Assembly (NCBI GenBank): GCA_050739575.1
Contig: JBOIBN010000025.1
Coordinates: 1-31,775, forward strand
Source of the DNA: JBOIBN01 sp050739575
GTDB taxonomy: Bacteria; Pseudomonadota; Gammaproteobacteria; JAKDMP01
Direction: 5' to 3'
DNA: 31,775 nt
In this document: positions 7,405 through 16,623 of the stretch, piece after piece
Layout of the letters: each line of letters begins with the position of its first letter
Numbering within the stretch: position 1 is the first letter of the stretch
Program-made: the position numbers and the translations under genes
Notes under the pieces: model-generated
What the model saw: the letters and a program-made list of their open reading frames with translations, nothing else
What the model was told of the DNA's origin: nothing
Databases searched by the model: none

Positions 7405-7614
7405 CTCCGTATTCACCACAGAGCACACAGAGTTCACAGAGATTTCAATGTTAAAGAAAACGAATCATTTATATTCCTCTCCGTACTCTGCGATCTCTGC
7501 GGTTGCATTTCTAGAATTTCAATGCAGAGCACACAGAGATCGCCGAGATAACCGGAAGTCAAAGACCAGAAAATCGGATCATTGACCTACTCTGTGCTCT
7601 CTGTGGTTGCATTT
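7405..7614. repeat. Cluster of CACAGAG-type inverted and direct repeats between nrdR and ribD
   Basis: At 7416–7432 there is CCACAGAGCACACAGAG, followed by another CACAGAG. At 7484–7510 and 7588–7614 lie two 27-bp direct repeats, TACTCTG(C/T)G..CTCTG(C/T)GGTTGCATTT, agreeing at about 23 of 27 positions, with starts 104 bp apart. The 7416 unit and the 7588 unit are inverted copies of each other. The 7484 unit also faces an inverted copy (ATGCAGAGCACACAGAGATCGC, from about 7522), so the stretch can form large stem-loops. It is non-coding and fills the 248-bp gap between nrdR and ribD. Similar CACAGAG repeats are scattered in many bacterial genomes; their role is not known to me. Confidence 0.7.
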
Positions 7615-7631
7615 GCATGGATCTGCGTTGC

Positions 7632-8162
7632 TCACTTAGGCCGTTGCCCGCCGCCGAGCAACGGCAACTGGCCGTCGTCGTCCGCGCTCTTGTGGCGTCC
7701 GGGGCGCTTGCGCCTGTGTTCCAGCTGGTCGATCTCGCGGCGAAACGCATCCACGTCCTGGAAGCTGCGATACACCGAGGCGAAGCGAACGTAGGCCACC
7801 TGATCGAGATCGAAAAGCGCCGCCATGACCAGCTCGCCGATGGTTGCCGACGTCACTTCGCGCTCGCCCGAAAGACGCAGCCGTTCGACCAGGTTGGCGA
7901 TGGTGGCGTCCACGGTTTCGGTGGCGACCGGACGCTTCTCGAGCGCCTTGAGTATCCCCAGGTGCAGCTTATCCTCGTCGAAGGGAACCCGGGTGCCGTC
8001 GCGCTTGACGACCCGCGGCAGGTTAAATTCCGGCGTTTCCTGGGTGGTGAACCGCGCCTGACAGGCAAGACACACGCGGCGGCGGCGAATCTGGCGACCG
8101 CCCGCGGCGAGTCGTGAATCAACGACGCGCGTTTCCTCGTGGCCGCAAAATGGGCAGTGCAT
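7632..8162 (-). CDS. nrdR: Transcriptional repressor NrdR of ribonucleotide reductase genes
   Basis: NrdR senses ATP/dATP and represses ribonucleotide reductase operons. The zinc ribbon at the N-terminus is complete (Cys3, Cys6, Cys31, Cys34 in MHCPFCG and RVCLACQARF). The ATP-cone follows from about residue 49 (PRVVKRDGTRVPFDEDKL) to about residue 140 (VAYVRFASVYRSFQDVDAF). At 176 aa it is some 20 residues longer than usual because of a basic, low-complexity tail after residue 145. It starts 7 nt after the glyA stop, giving the glyA–nrdR–rib arrangement common in proteobacteria. Confidence 0.95.
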   Translation of the reverse strand: MHCPFCGHEETRVVDSRLAAGGRQIRRRRVCLACQARFTTQETPEFNLPRVVKRDGTRVPFDEDKLHLGILKALEKRPVATETVDATIANLVERLRLSGEREVTSATIGELVMAALFDLDQVAYVRFASVYRSFQDVDAFRREIDQLEHRRKRPGRHKSADDDGQLPLLGGGQRPK

Positions 8163-8169
8163 TGCGTCT

Positions 8170-9432
8170 CTAGGCTGACTCGCCGTACACCGGAAAGCGG
8201 CGCATCATCGCGAGCACCTCGGTCTGCACGGCCTTGATGCGCTGCCCGTTCGCGAGATCGTCGAGAATGGCCGCGATCCACTCGCCGACCTTGCGGATTT
8301 CGGTCTTGCCGAGTCCGCGGGTGGTCGCCGCCGGCGTGCCGATGCGTAGTCCGCTGGTGACGAAGGGCGAGCGCGGATCGTTCGGCACCGCGTTCTTGTT
8401 CAGCGTGATGTTGGCCGCGTGGAGGGCGGCTTCGGCATCCTTGCCGGTAATGTCGCGCTCGATCAGATCGACCAGGAACAGATGATCGTCGGTGCCGCCG
8501 GAGACGATCTTGTAGCCGCGCACCGCGAGTTCCTCGGCCAGTGCGCGCGCGTTGGCGATGACTTGGCGCTGATAGTCCTTGAACTCCGGCTCAAGCGCCT
8601 CCTTGAACGCGACCGCCTTGGCCGCGATCACATGCATCAGCGGGCCGCCCTGGGTGCCGGGAAAAATCATCGAGTTGAGTTTTTTCTCCAGATCGGGGTT
8701 CCCGCGCGCAACAATCAATCCGCCGCGCGGGCCGCGGAGCGTCTTGTGCGTGGTCGAAGTCACCACGTCGGCATAGGGAATCGGGCTCGGATAGAGCCCC
8801 GTGACGATCAGTCCCGCGACGTGGGCGACATCGGCCACCATGTACGCGCCGGCCTCGTCGGCGATCGCGCGAAAGCGCTTCCAGTCGAGGATGCGCGAAT
8901 AGGCGGAGAAGCCGGTCATGATGAGTTTCGGCTTGTGCTCGCGGGCAAGCCGTTCGACCTCGTCGTAGTCCACCTCGCCGGTCGCCGGATCGAGCCCGTA
9001 CTGCACGGCATTGAAAATCTTGCCCGAGAAATTGACCTTGGAACCATGGGTGAGGTGCCCACCGTGGGCGAGACTCATGCCGAGAATGGTGTCGCCTGAT
9101 TTGATCAGCGCGAGATACACGGCGGCGTTCGCCTGCGAACCCGAATGCGGCTGCACGTTGGCGTACTCGCAATCGAAGAGTTTTTTGGCGCGCTCGATGG
9201 CGAGGCTCTCGGCGATATCCACATATTCGCAGCCGCCGTAATAGCGTTTGCCGGGATAGCCTTCGGCATACTTGTTGGTAAGCACCGATCCCTGGGCCTC
9301 GAGCACCCGCGGGCTCACGTAATTCTCCGAGGCGATCAGTTCCAAGTGCTCTTCCTGGCGCCGGCGCTCGTTCGCGATGGCCTGTGCCAGTTGGTCGTCG
9401 TAACCTTCGATCCTCATGCCGGTCGCAAACAC
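8170..9432 (-). CDS. glyA: Serine hydroxymethyltransferase
   Basis: This PLP enzyme interconverts serine and glycine with transfer of a one-carbon unit to tetrahydrofolate. The family signatures are present in order: RRQEEHLELIASENYVS, the substrate loop YAEGYPGKRYYGGCE, the stretch beginning HSGSQAN, and the PLP-lysine motif STTHKTLRGPRGG. The proposed start is GTG at 9432, placed 7 nt after GGGGAG; the ATG five codons on (9417) is also possible. The resulting 420 or 415 aa matches the family. It is divergent from ettA, separated by 95 bp, and heads the glyA–nrdR unit. Confidence 0.95.
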   Translation of the reverse strand: MFATGMRIEGYDDQLAQAIANERRRQEEHLELIASENYVSPRVLEAQGSVLTNKYAEGYPGKRYYGGCEYVDIAESLAIERAKKLFDCEYANVQPHSGSQANAAVYLALIKSGDTILGMSLAHGGHLTHGSKVNFSGKIFNAVQYGLDPATGEVDYDEVERLAREHKPKLIMTGFSAYSRILDWKRFRAIADEAGAYMVADVAHVAGLIVTGLYPSPIPYADVVTSTTHKTLRGPRGGLIVARGNPDLEKKLNSMIFPGTQGGPLMHVIAAKAVAFKEALEPEFKDYQRQVIANARALAEELAVRGYKIVSGGTDDHLFLVDLIERDITGKDAEAALHAANITLNKNAVPNDPRSPFVTSGLRIGTPAATTRGLGKTEIRKVGEWIAAILDDLANGQRIKAVQTEVLAMMRRFPVYGESA

Positions 9433-9458
9433 GGGTGTACTCCCCTGATCCCGGTGGG

Positions 9459-9495
9459 ATTGTAACGTGCCTGAAAGCGCCGGTGCTTTTATAAT
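9459..9495. promoter_or_regulatory. Divergent glyA/ettA promoter region
   Basis: The 95-bp gap between the two divergent genes contains a perfect TATAAT on the plus strand (9490–9495), 32 bp before the ettA start. On the minus strand it contains TACAAT (9459–9464), 26 bp before the glyA start. Neither has a convincing -35 hexamer at 16–18 bp, so these are -10 candidates only. Confidence 0.35.
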
Positions 9496-9527
9496 GATTC
9501 GTTGCCTTCTTCGCTGGTGTCGCTTCC

Positions 9528-11198
<1,671 letters not shown>

Positions 11199-11272
11199 CA
11201 CAACCCAAGGCAGCTCCGCGAGCGCGTGCGCAGTGTAAGATGCCTTGGACCCACGACGAGTGCAAGGAGGAG

Positions 11273-11821
11273 ATGATTTTGGCCCAGACCATGCCGCAGC
11301 AGCTTGCCTTTATCGTGCTCGCAACCGATGGTGCGCAAACCCTGCAGCGCCTCGCCGAACAGGCGGCGAACGCCGGCTGCAACCTGATCGAGGCCCGCGA
11401 AACGCCGCTCGGCGACCGTACCGCAATCGTGCTCCTCGCGGATGGGAGCTGGGACGCGATCGCGCGGCTGGAGCAGGCCCTGCCGCGTCTCGGCACCCAG
11501 GTCAAGGCGGAGATCGTCGCCGAACGGGTGCAGCCCGCGGCTGCGGCCACGGATCGCATTCCCTATGCCGTGGATCTTTCCAGCGCCGACAAGCCGGGTG
11601 TGCTCTCGGCGCTGATCGAATTCTTCACCACCCGCGACATCGTCATCATGGAACTCACCGCGCGCAGCTACCAGGCAGCGCACACGGGAGCGCCGGTGTT
11701 CATGGTGCAAATGAACGTGGGCCTTCCGCAGGACATGCACATCGCCGGAATCCGCGAGGAGTTCATGGACTTTTGCGACGGCATGAATCTGGACGCCATA
11801 CTCGAACCCATCAAGGCTTGA
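11273..11821 (+). CDS. GcvR-like ACT-domain regulator
   Basis: The 182-aa protein consists of two ACT-like domains: residues about 8–75, with AFIVLATDGAQTLQRLAE, and about 98–175, with YAVDLSSADKPGVLSALIEFF. This is the layout of the glycine-cleavage repressor GcvR, which has no DNA-binding domain of its own and acts through GcvA. The location upstream of bcp also fits the gcvR–bcp pair seen in many gammaproteobacteria. The start is uncertain: AAGGAGG ends at 11270, which is too close to ATG 11273 and ideal for TTG 11279; the ATG at 11291 is another option. The stop is followed 17 nt later by bcp. Confidence 0.82.
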   Translation: MILAQTMPQQLAFIVLATDGAQTLQRLAEQAANAGCNLIEARETPLGDRTAIVLLADGSWDAIARLEQALPRLGTQVKAEIVAERVQPAAAATDRIPYAVDLSSADKPGVLSALIEFFTTRDIVIMELTARSYQAAHTGAPVFMVQMNVGLPQDMHIAGIREEFMDFCDGMNLDAILEPIKA

Positions 11822-11838
11822 CCGGAGGAGAAACACCG

Positions 11839-12306
11839 ATGGCGAAAGCAGAAGTCGGAAAGAAAATCCCGAAGTTTTCCCTGGAGACCACAGCCGGCAA
11901 GTTGACCGAGAAAGATCTTGCCGGCAAGAAGACGGTGCTTTATTTCTATCCCAAGGACGACACGCCGGGCTGCACGCTGGAAGGGCAGGAATTCCGCGAT
12001 CTGCACGCGAAATTCAGGCGCGCAGGCATCAACGTTTACGGCGTCTCGCGCGACAACCTGCACTCGCACGAACGCTTCAAGGGCAAGTTCGAGTTCCCGT
12101 TCGAACTGATCTCGGATCCCGACGAGACGTTGTGCGCCATGTTCGACGTGATGCGCGACAAGAACATGTACGGTAAAAAAGTGCGCGGCATCGAACGCAG
12201 CACTTTTCTCCTGAACTCAGACGGGGTGGTAAGCAAGGAATGGCGCAAGATCAAGCCGGAAGGCCACGCCGCCGAGGTGCTCGCAGCCGCGAAGGCGCTC
12301 GACTGA
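11839..12306 (+). CDS. bcp: Thioredoxin-dependent peroxiredoxin, Bcp/PrxQ family
   Basis: The 155-aa cytoplasmic enzyme reduces hydrogen peroxide and organic hydroperoxides. The peroxidatic motif is PKDDTPGCTLEGQEFRD with Cys45. Residue 50, a cysteine in E. coli Bcp and PrxQ that resolves the sulfenic acid, is Gln here; the only other cysteine is Cys99 in TLCAMF. The protein may therefore act as a 1-Cys type or use an external thiol. GGAGGAG at 11824–11830 supports the start. The gene follows the gcvR-like gene closely and precedes the PhoH-like gene by 14 nt. Confidence 0.93.
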   Translation: MAKAEVGKKIPKFSLETTAGKLTEKDLAGKKTVLYFYPKDDTPGCTLEGQEFRDLHAKFRRAGINVYGVSRDNLHSHERFKGKFEFPFELISDPDETLCAMFDVMRDKNMYGKKVRGIERSTFLLNSDGVVSKEWRKIKPEGHAAEVLAAAKALD

Positions 12307-12320
12307 CGGACGCCGCCTGC

Positions 12321-13718
12321 ATGGACTCCGCCGTCCCCGGAACCCGGCTCTTCGTGCTCGACACCAACGTGCTGATGCACGATCCGGCGTCGCTGTTCCG
12401 CTTTGCCGAGCACGATATCTTCATTCCGATGATCGTGCTCGAAGAACTGGATGCCAACAAGAAGGGTGTATCGGAAGCCTCGCGCAACGTCCGCCAGGCG
12501 AGCCGCTTTCTCGACGAACTCATCCACGATCGCGATCGCACCGAGATCGAGGCCGGCATCGCACTCGATCCGGTCGCGAACGGCAGCGGCCGCCACGCCG
12601 GCGGCCGTCTCTTCCTGCAGACCGCGCCGCTGCAACCCCATAACGCCGCGGTGCTCGCAACGGACACGGCCGACAACGCAATACTCGCCGCCACGCTCGC
12701 GCTGGCCAAACTGCACCCCGGCCGGGTTACACTCGTTTCCAAGGACATCAACCTGCGGATCAAGGCCGCGGTGCTCGGCCTCAAGGTCGAGGATTACTAC
12801 AACGACAAGGTCCTCGAAGACAGCGATCTGCTCTACCGCGGCGTGGAAAACCTGCCGTCCGATTTTTTCGCGCGCGCGGATGCACGCATCGAATCCTGGC
12901 ATGCCGACGGACGCACGCATTACCGCATCCCGTTGCCGGCATTTCCCGTCCGGCCCAACGAGTTCCTGTGTACCGAAGAAGAAGGCATGGAACTCCGCGT
13001 GCGCGAAATCGGCGCCGAGTCGCTCACCGCCGAACTCGCCTGGGATTACCGGGGCGAACGTCACGCCGTATGGGGCATCGCCGCACGCAACCGCGAGCAG
13101 AGCTTCGCGCTGAATCTCCTCATGGATCCCGAACTCGATTTCGTGACGCTCATCGGTGCAGCGGGGACCGGCAAGACGCTGCTTGCGCTCGCGGCGGGCC
13201 TCGCGCAGACACTCGACGACAAACGTTACCGCGAGATCGTCATGACCCGCGTCACCGTTCCACTCGGCGAGGACATCGGCTTCCTGCCCGGCACCGAGGA
13301 AGAAAAGATGACGCCGTGGATGGGCGCACTCATGGACAACCTCGAGGTACTCACCACGCCCGAGGAAGGCGGGGTATGGGGTCGCGGCGCGACGCAGGAT
13401 CTGCTCGCGAGTCGGATCAAGATCCGCGCGCTCAACTTCATGCGCGGACGCACCTTCCTCAACCGCTACATCATCATTGACGAGGCTCAGAACCTCACCG
13501 CCAAGCAACTGCGTGCGCTCGTGACTCGCGCCGGCCCCGGCACCAAGATGGTCGTGCTCGGGAACATCGCCCAGATCGACACGCCGTATCTCTCGGAAAC
13601 CACTTCGGGCCTGACCTACGTCGTGGACCGCTTCAAGGACTGGCCCTACTCCGGGCACATCACGCTGCAACGGGTCGAGCGTTCGCGCCTCGCCGACTAC
13701 GCCACCGAAATCCTCTAG
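12321..13718 (+). CDS. PIN-PhoH fusion ATPase (PhoH2-like)
   Basis: The 465-aa protein joins a PIN ribonuclease domain to a PhoH ATPase domain. The PIN part begins FVLDTNVLMHD (acidic Asp14), with further acidic residues in EELDANKKG and in TDTADNAILA. The ATPase part has Walker A GAAGTGKT at 279–286, the MTRVTVPLGEDIGFLPG segment and Walker B YIIIDEAQNL. PhoH2-type proteins are RNA-unwinding ribonucleases; the cellular targets here are unknown. The start at 12321 is preferred because it begins the PIN domain, although no clear ribosome site precedes it. It is probably co-transcribed with bcp. Confidence 0.9.
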   Translation: MDSAVPGTRLFVLDTNVLMHDPASLFRFAEHDIFIPMIVLEELDANKKGVSEASRNVRQASRFLDELIHDRDRTEIEAGIALDPVANGSGRHAGGRLFLQTAPLQPHNAAVLATDTADNAILAATLALAKLHPGRVTLVSKDINLRIKAAVLGLKVEDYYNDKVLEDSDLLYRGVENLPSDFFARADARIESWHADGRTHYRIPLPAFPVRPNEFLCTEEEGMELRVREIGAESLTAELAWDYRGERHAVWGIAARNREQSFALNLLMDPELDFVTLIGAAGTGKTLLALAAGLAQTLDDKRYREIVMTRVTVPLGEDIGFLPGTEEEKMTPWMGALMDNLEVLTTPEEGGVWGRGATQDLLASRIKIRALNFMRGRTFLNRYIIIDEAQNLTAKQLRALVTRAGPGTKMVVLGNIAQIDTPYLSETTSGLTYVVDRFKDWPYSGHITLQRVERSRLADYATEIL

Positions 13719-13747
13719 AGAAACGTGGAGAATCCACTCCCGGCTTG

Positions 13748-13897
13748 CTAAACAGGTTGTTGTAAAACGTAGCGAACAAGGGCAGATTGGACGCGGCCGG
13801 AGCTGAGGAACCGCAGTTTACAGGTGAGTAAATGAGGATTTCGAGCACTGCCTGCGCTCAAGATGCCGAGTGTAGTAGTTTTTCAGCAGCCTGTTAG
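13748..13897. repeat. Palindromic MITE-like element with terminal inverted repeats
   Basis: The ends are inverted copies. The left end reads CTAAACAGGTTGTTGTAAAA and the right end, on the other strand, CTAACAGGCTGCTGAAAAA, alike at roughly 80 % of about 24 positions. The centre is also palindromic (TTTAC, 6 nt, GTAAA), so the 150 bp can fold on itself. There is no credible coding sequence. The size, terminal repeats and lack of a gene fit a miniature inverted-repeat transposable element mobilised in trans. The right end overlaps the stop codon of the sulfotransferase gene (TAA at 13894–13896). Confidence 0.65.
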
Positions 13898-14805
13898 AGC
13901 GCGACGGCGCTTTCGCCCGGATGTTCGAACCAGCGCGGACGAACGCCGCAAAGCTGCGATAGTTTCTCGACATCGCCCGCGTAATGTTCCGCCAGTGCCG
14001 CATAGGTTTCGCCTTCGACCGCGAGCGCGCCCGGCTTCACGTTCCAGCGTTCGAGCGCAAGCTGCATACGCTTGTACCGGCGTTTGCGCACCACCAGGCG
14101 AATCAATCCGCGCGCAAGGAACGAGCGCATGATTTTTTCGAGACCGGGGATTTTTCGCCGTGCACCGCCAACGTGGTACGTCCGCCCGACGTTCGGCGGA
14201 GCATAGTTCTCGGCAATGCCGAGATGACGATAGACGCGAGCCAGCGTCTCCTCGCGCCGTTCGCGCAGATCCTCTGAATACAATACCAGTAATTGCGCGC
14301 GTGGAAAATGTTCGAGATAAGCCTGAAGGATGCGCGCGTATTCTCCCCAGGCCACATAGGCATCATGCTCCGCTACCTCCCGATACTGCATGACGCGCGT
14401 TCGCTCAAGCGCCATCGGTTCCAGTTGTTCGCGCACGGCCTGCGCGAAACTCCGCTGCTCATCGCCGCGGCGGTATGCCATCTTGTAGTGCGACACGGCC
14501 CGCTCGATCGGGTCGCGGAGCACGGCGATGAGCAGCGCGTCCGGAACACGCGCCGCCATGCGTAACGGCGCCGCAGGATCGCACATATATTGCGGACTTG
14601 CGGTGCCCACCGCACGTACGGCCCGCGGCGAAGTCAGGAATTTCTGCTTATACGCGGCCCAGGCCGCCTCCGCCGGTTCGTCTTTGGCGAAAAACTCCGC
14701 TTCCTTTTCCGGCGGTATATACACATCGGGATGGTGACGCAGGTATTCGAACAGCGCCGTAGTGCCGCCCTTCTGCGCGCCGATGATGAAAAAACAGCGC
14801 GGCAT
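13894..14805 (-). CDS. Sulfotransferase domain protein (PAPS-dependent)
   Basis: The 303-aa protein has the PAPS-binding signatures of sulfotransferases: the 5'-phosphosulfate loop GAQKGGTTAL at residues 9–18, and the 3'-phosphate motif VLRDPIERAVSHY near residue 96. It ends in the GVRPRWFEHP-type tail seen in heparan-sulfate and deacetylase-like sulfotransferases. It would transfer sulfate from PAPS to a carbohydrate or other hydroxyl acceptor; the acceptor is unknown. An in-frame GTG lies one codon upstream of the chosen ATG. The stop codon lies inside the end of the MITE-like element, so the last few residues may have been redefined by its insertion. Confidence 0.88.
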   Translation of the reverse strand: MPRCFFIIGAQKGGTTALFEYLRHHPDVYIPPEKEAEFFAKDEPAEAAWAAYKQKFLTSPRAVRAVGTASPQYMCDPAAPLRMAARVPDALLIAVLRDPIERAVSHYKMAYRRGDEQRSFAQAVREQLEPMALERTRVMQYREVAEHDAYVAWGEYARILQAYLEHFPRAQLLVLYSEDLRERREETLARVYRHLGIAENYAPPNVGRTYHVGGARRKIPGLEKIMRSFLARGLIRLVVRKRRYKRMQLALERWNVKPGALAVEGETYAALAEHYAGDVEKLSQLCGVRPRWFEHPGESAVAL

Positions 14806-14844
14806 CACGGACTGTCACCATGCGTGAGCAGAAAGTTCATGCGG

Positions 14845-16512
14845 TTAATTCTCTACCCGCGGGGCACGCTGATCCGTGCCGTTCTGGTGCAGCACCAGCG
14901 CAATCACCTTGCTCTTGTCGTCGCGCACGAAGTCGAGCTGCGCATCTACGACGGTATAAAAGAACTTGTCTTTCGCACTGGCATAGACCGGAAACGCGGA
15001 CTGACCGGTGAGTTGCGCATAAAGCTGGTCGCCCTTGAGCGTCACGTCGAAAACGACGTCCGGCGCGAGGCGGTAATGCCCGACGTATTCACTCAGCGTC
15101 GCCGCCGGTAGCGCGGCGACCGGCCTGTTGCTTGCAGCCTCGGCCGCTTCGACGCCGCCGATCCGCGGCGCCGCATGATCGCCGTTCTGGTGCAACACCA
15201 GGTTTGCCACCTTACCCTGTGCGTTGCGCTCGAAGCTGATCCGTATGTCCGTTATCCTGGCAAAAAATTCGTCCCTCGCGCTCGGGAAAATCGGGAACGC
15301 GCCCTGCCCCGTTGCCTGCGCGTAAAGCTGACTGCCCTGGCGAGAAATCGTGACGATGAAATGCGGCGCGAGCTGATAGCTCCCGACATAATCACCGAGC
15401 GCCTGCGGCGCCATGGAGATCGCCTTTTCGGCCGGCGGCAATTTCGCATCCGCAAGAAGCGTGGCGAAGCCGAGGTCGTCCGCCGTATCCTCGATGTTGG
15501 CGAGCACCACCACGCCGCGCTTGCCGTCGGCGGTGAAACCGATGAAGCTCGAATAACCGCCGGTCATGCCGTTGTGCCAGATCACGTTGCCGTCCGGGTC
15601 GTGAAGCGTCATCCAGGCGAGACCGATACTCTCCTCCTTGCTCAGGCTGCTGCGCGGTTTTTGTGCAAACTGCATCGCGGAATAAAGCGGCGTCTTGAGC
15701 ACGCCCATGTTGGCTTCGAGATAGCGCAGCATGTCGGCACCCGTGCTCTTGATGGCGCCCGCGCCGGCGAGTGCGCCGAAATCCCAGTTCTCCACAGCCT
15801 TCCCCGTCTCGTCGTGGCCCGCGGCGAGATGAGCCCGCATCGTCTTGCTCAGGGTCGCGCCGCTCATGCGCATGCGCAAAGGCCCGAATACCTCTTCTTG
15901 CGCCAATGCACCGTACGTCGCGTGCGCCTGCTGCGCCAAGGCGTAGCCGAGCAGGCCGAAGCCGAGATTCGAGTATTCGTAGGCGCTCCCCGGATCGCGC
16001 GGCAACTTGTAGCCGGCGAGAAACGCCTTGAGGTCTGCCGCATCGTAATCGGCGTAGGGATTGCCCATGTCGGACGGCTTCAGGTTGTCCGGCAAGCGCG
16101 GCAGCCCGGAATGCTGCGTCGCGAGATTTTCCAGCGTGATGAATTTGCCGCCGCGCGAGGGAACGCTGAAGCCGGGCAGGAGCTTCGCGACCGGCTCGTC
16201 GAGCTGCACGCTCCCCGCCGTCGCCGCTTCGGCGAGCAGCGTCGCCGTGAAGGTCTTGGAGATCGAGCCGATCTCGAACACCGTATCGGCATTCGGCGCC
16301 TTGCCGTCCGCCAGTTTCCCGAAGCCGTAAACACGGCTTTGCCTGCCGTCCACGACTGCAATCACGAGCGCCGGATATTCTCCCGCCGCCACGTAGGCCC
16401 GGGCTGCCTGCTCGACCCGCGCCGGCAACAACGAAGGCGCGGCGGCCGCGGCCGGGAGCGGCGCCAATGCGCAGAGCAGCATCGCCGCCATGCGACCCGA
16501 AAAAATTTTCAT
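14845..16512 (-). CDS. Secreted serine hydrolase, beta-lactamase/esterase family, with duplicated C-terminal domain
   Basis: The 555-aa protein begins with a signal peptide (about residues 1–25). The penicillin-binding-type hydrolase domain (about 30–350) has all three catalytic motifs: S-x-x-K as SISK (Ser83, Lys86), Y-x-N as YSN (179–181), and HNG (312–314) in place of KTG. The HNG form is typical of class-C-like esterases and peptidases rather than true beta-lactamases. Two tandem copies of a roughly 80-residue domain follow (371–450 and 472–551), both with Y-VG-Y-LAP at the start and LVLHQNG near the end, resembling DUF3471-type extensions. GGAAGGAG at 16521–16528 supports the start. It is divergent from the alpha/beta hydrolase gene. 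Confidence 0.9.
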   Translation of the reverse strand: MKIFSGRMAAMLLCALAPLPAAAAAPSLLPARVEQAARAYVAAGEYPALVIAVVDGRQSRVYGFGKLADGKAPNADTVFEIGSISKTFTATLLAEAATAGSVQLDEPVAKLLPGFSVPSRGGKFITLENLATQHSGLPRLPDNLKPSDMGNPYADYDAADLKAFLAGYKLPRDPGSAYEYSNLGFGLLGYALAQQAHATYGALAQEEVFGPLRMRMSGATLSKTMRAHLAAGHDETGKAVENWDFGALAGAGAIKSTGADMLRYLEANMGVLKTPLYSAMQFAQKPRSSLSKEESIGLAWMTLHDPDGNVIWHNGMTGGYSSFIGFTADGKRGVVVLANIEDTADDLGFATLLADAKLPPAEKAISMAPQALGDYVGSYQLAPHFIVTISRQGSQLYAQATGQGAFPIFPSARDEFFARITDIRISFERNAQGKVANLVLHQNGDHAAPRIGGVEAAEAASNRPVAALPAATLSEYVGHYRLAPDVVFDVTLKGDQLYAQLTGQSAFPVYASAKDKFFYTVVDAQLDFVRDDKSKVIALVLHQNGTDQRAPRVEN

Positions 16513-16623
16513 TGCATCGACTCCTTCCTGAATGTGCGTTCGAAGGCGGCGATGATTTTACCGCGCCATCCTCGTATACTTACGATATCCGTTCAGACTC
16601 GCCGCTACAAACCGGAGAACCCC

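Noticed and set aside
7405..7614. Possible CRISPR array from the repeated CACAGAG units
   Set aside because: Units are in both orientations, spacing is irregular, there are no equal-length spacers and no cas genes.
7384..7631. FMN riboswitch upstream of ribD
   Set aside because: None of the conserved RFN-element core is recognisable; the gap is filled by the CACAGAG repeats.
12036..13670. A 544-codon minus-strand frame opposite bcp and the PhoH gene
   Set aside because: Both plus-strand genes have clear catalytic motifs; the antisense frame has none and is a GC-rich shadow.
13729..13741. Small GTGGA/TCCAC hairpin after the PhoH gene as a terminator
   Set aside because: Only a 5-bp stem and no T-run.
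13660..13848. A 62-codon frame over the MITE-like element
   Set aside because: It runs through the inverted repeat and into antisense PhoH sequence; no start signal and no domain.
15175..16623. Upstream extension of the alpha/beta hydrolase frame to about 795 aa
   Set aside because: The extension is antisense to the beta-lactamase-like gene; the lipoprotein signal at 16624 marks the true start.
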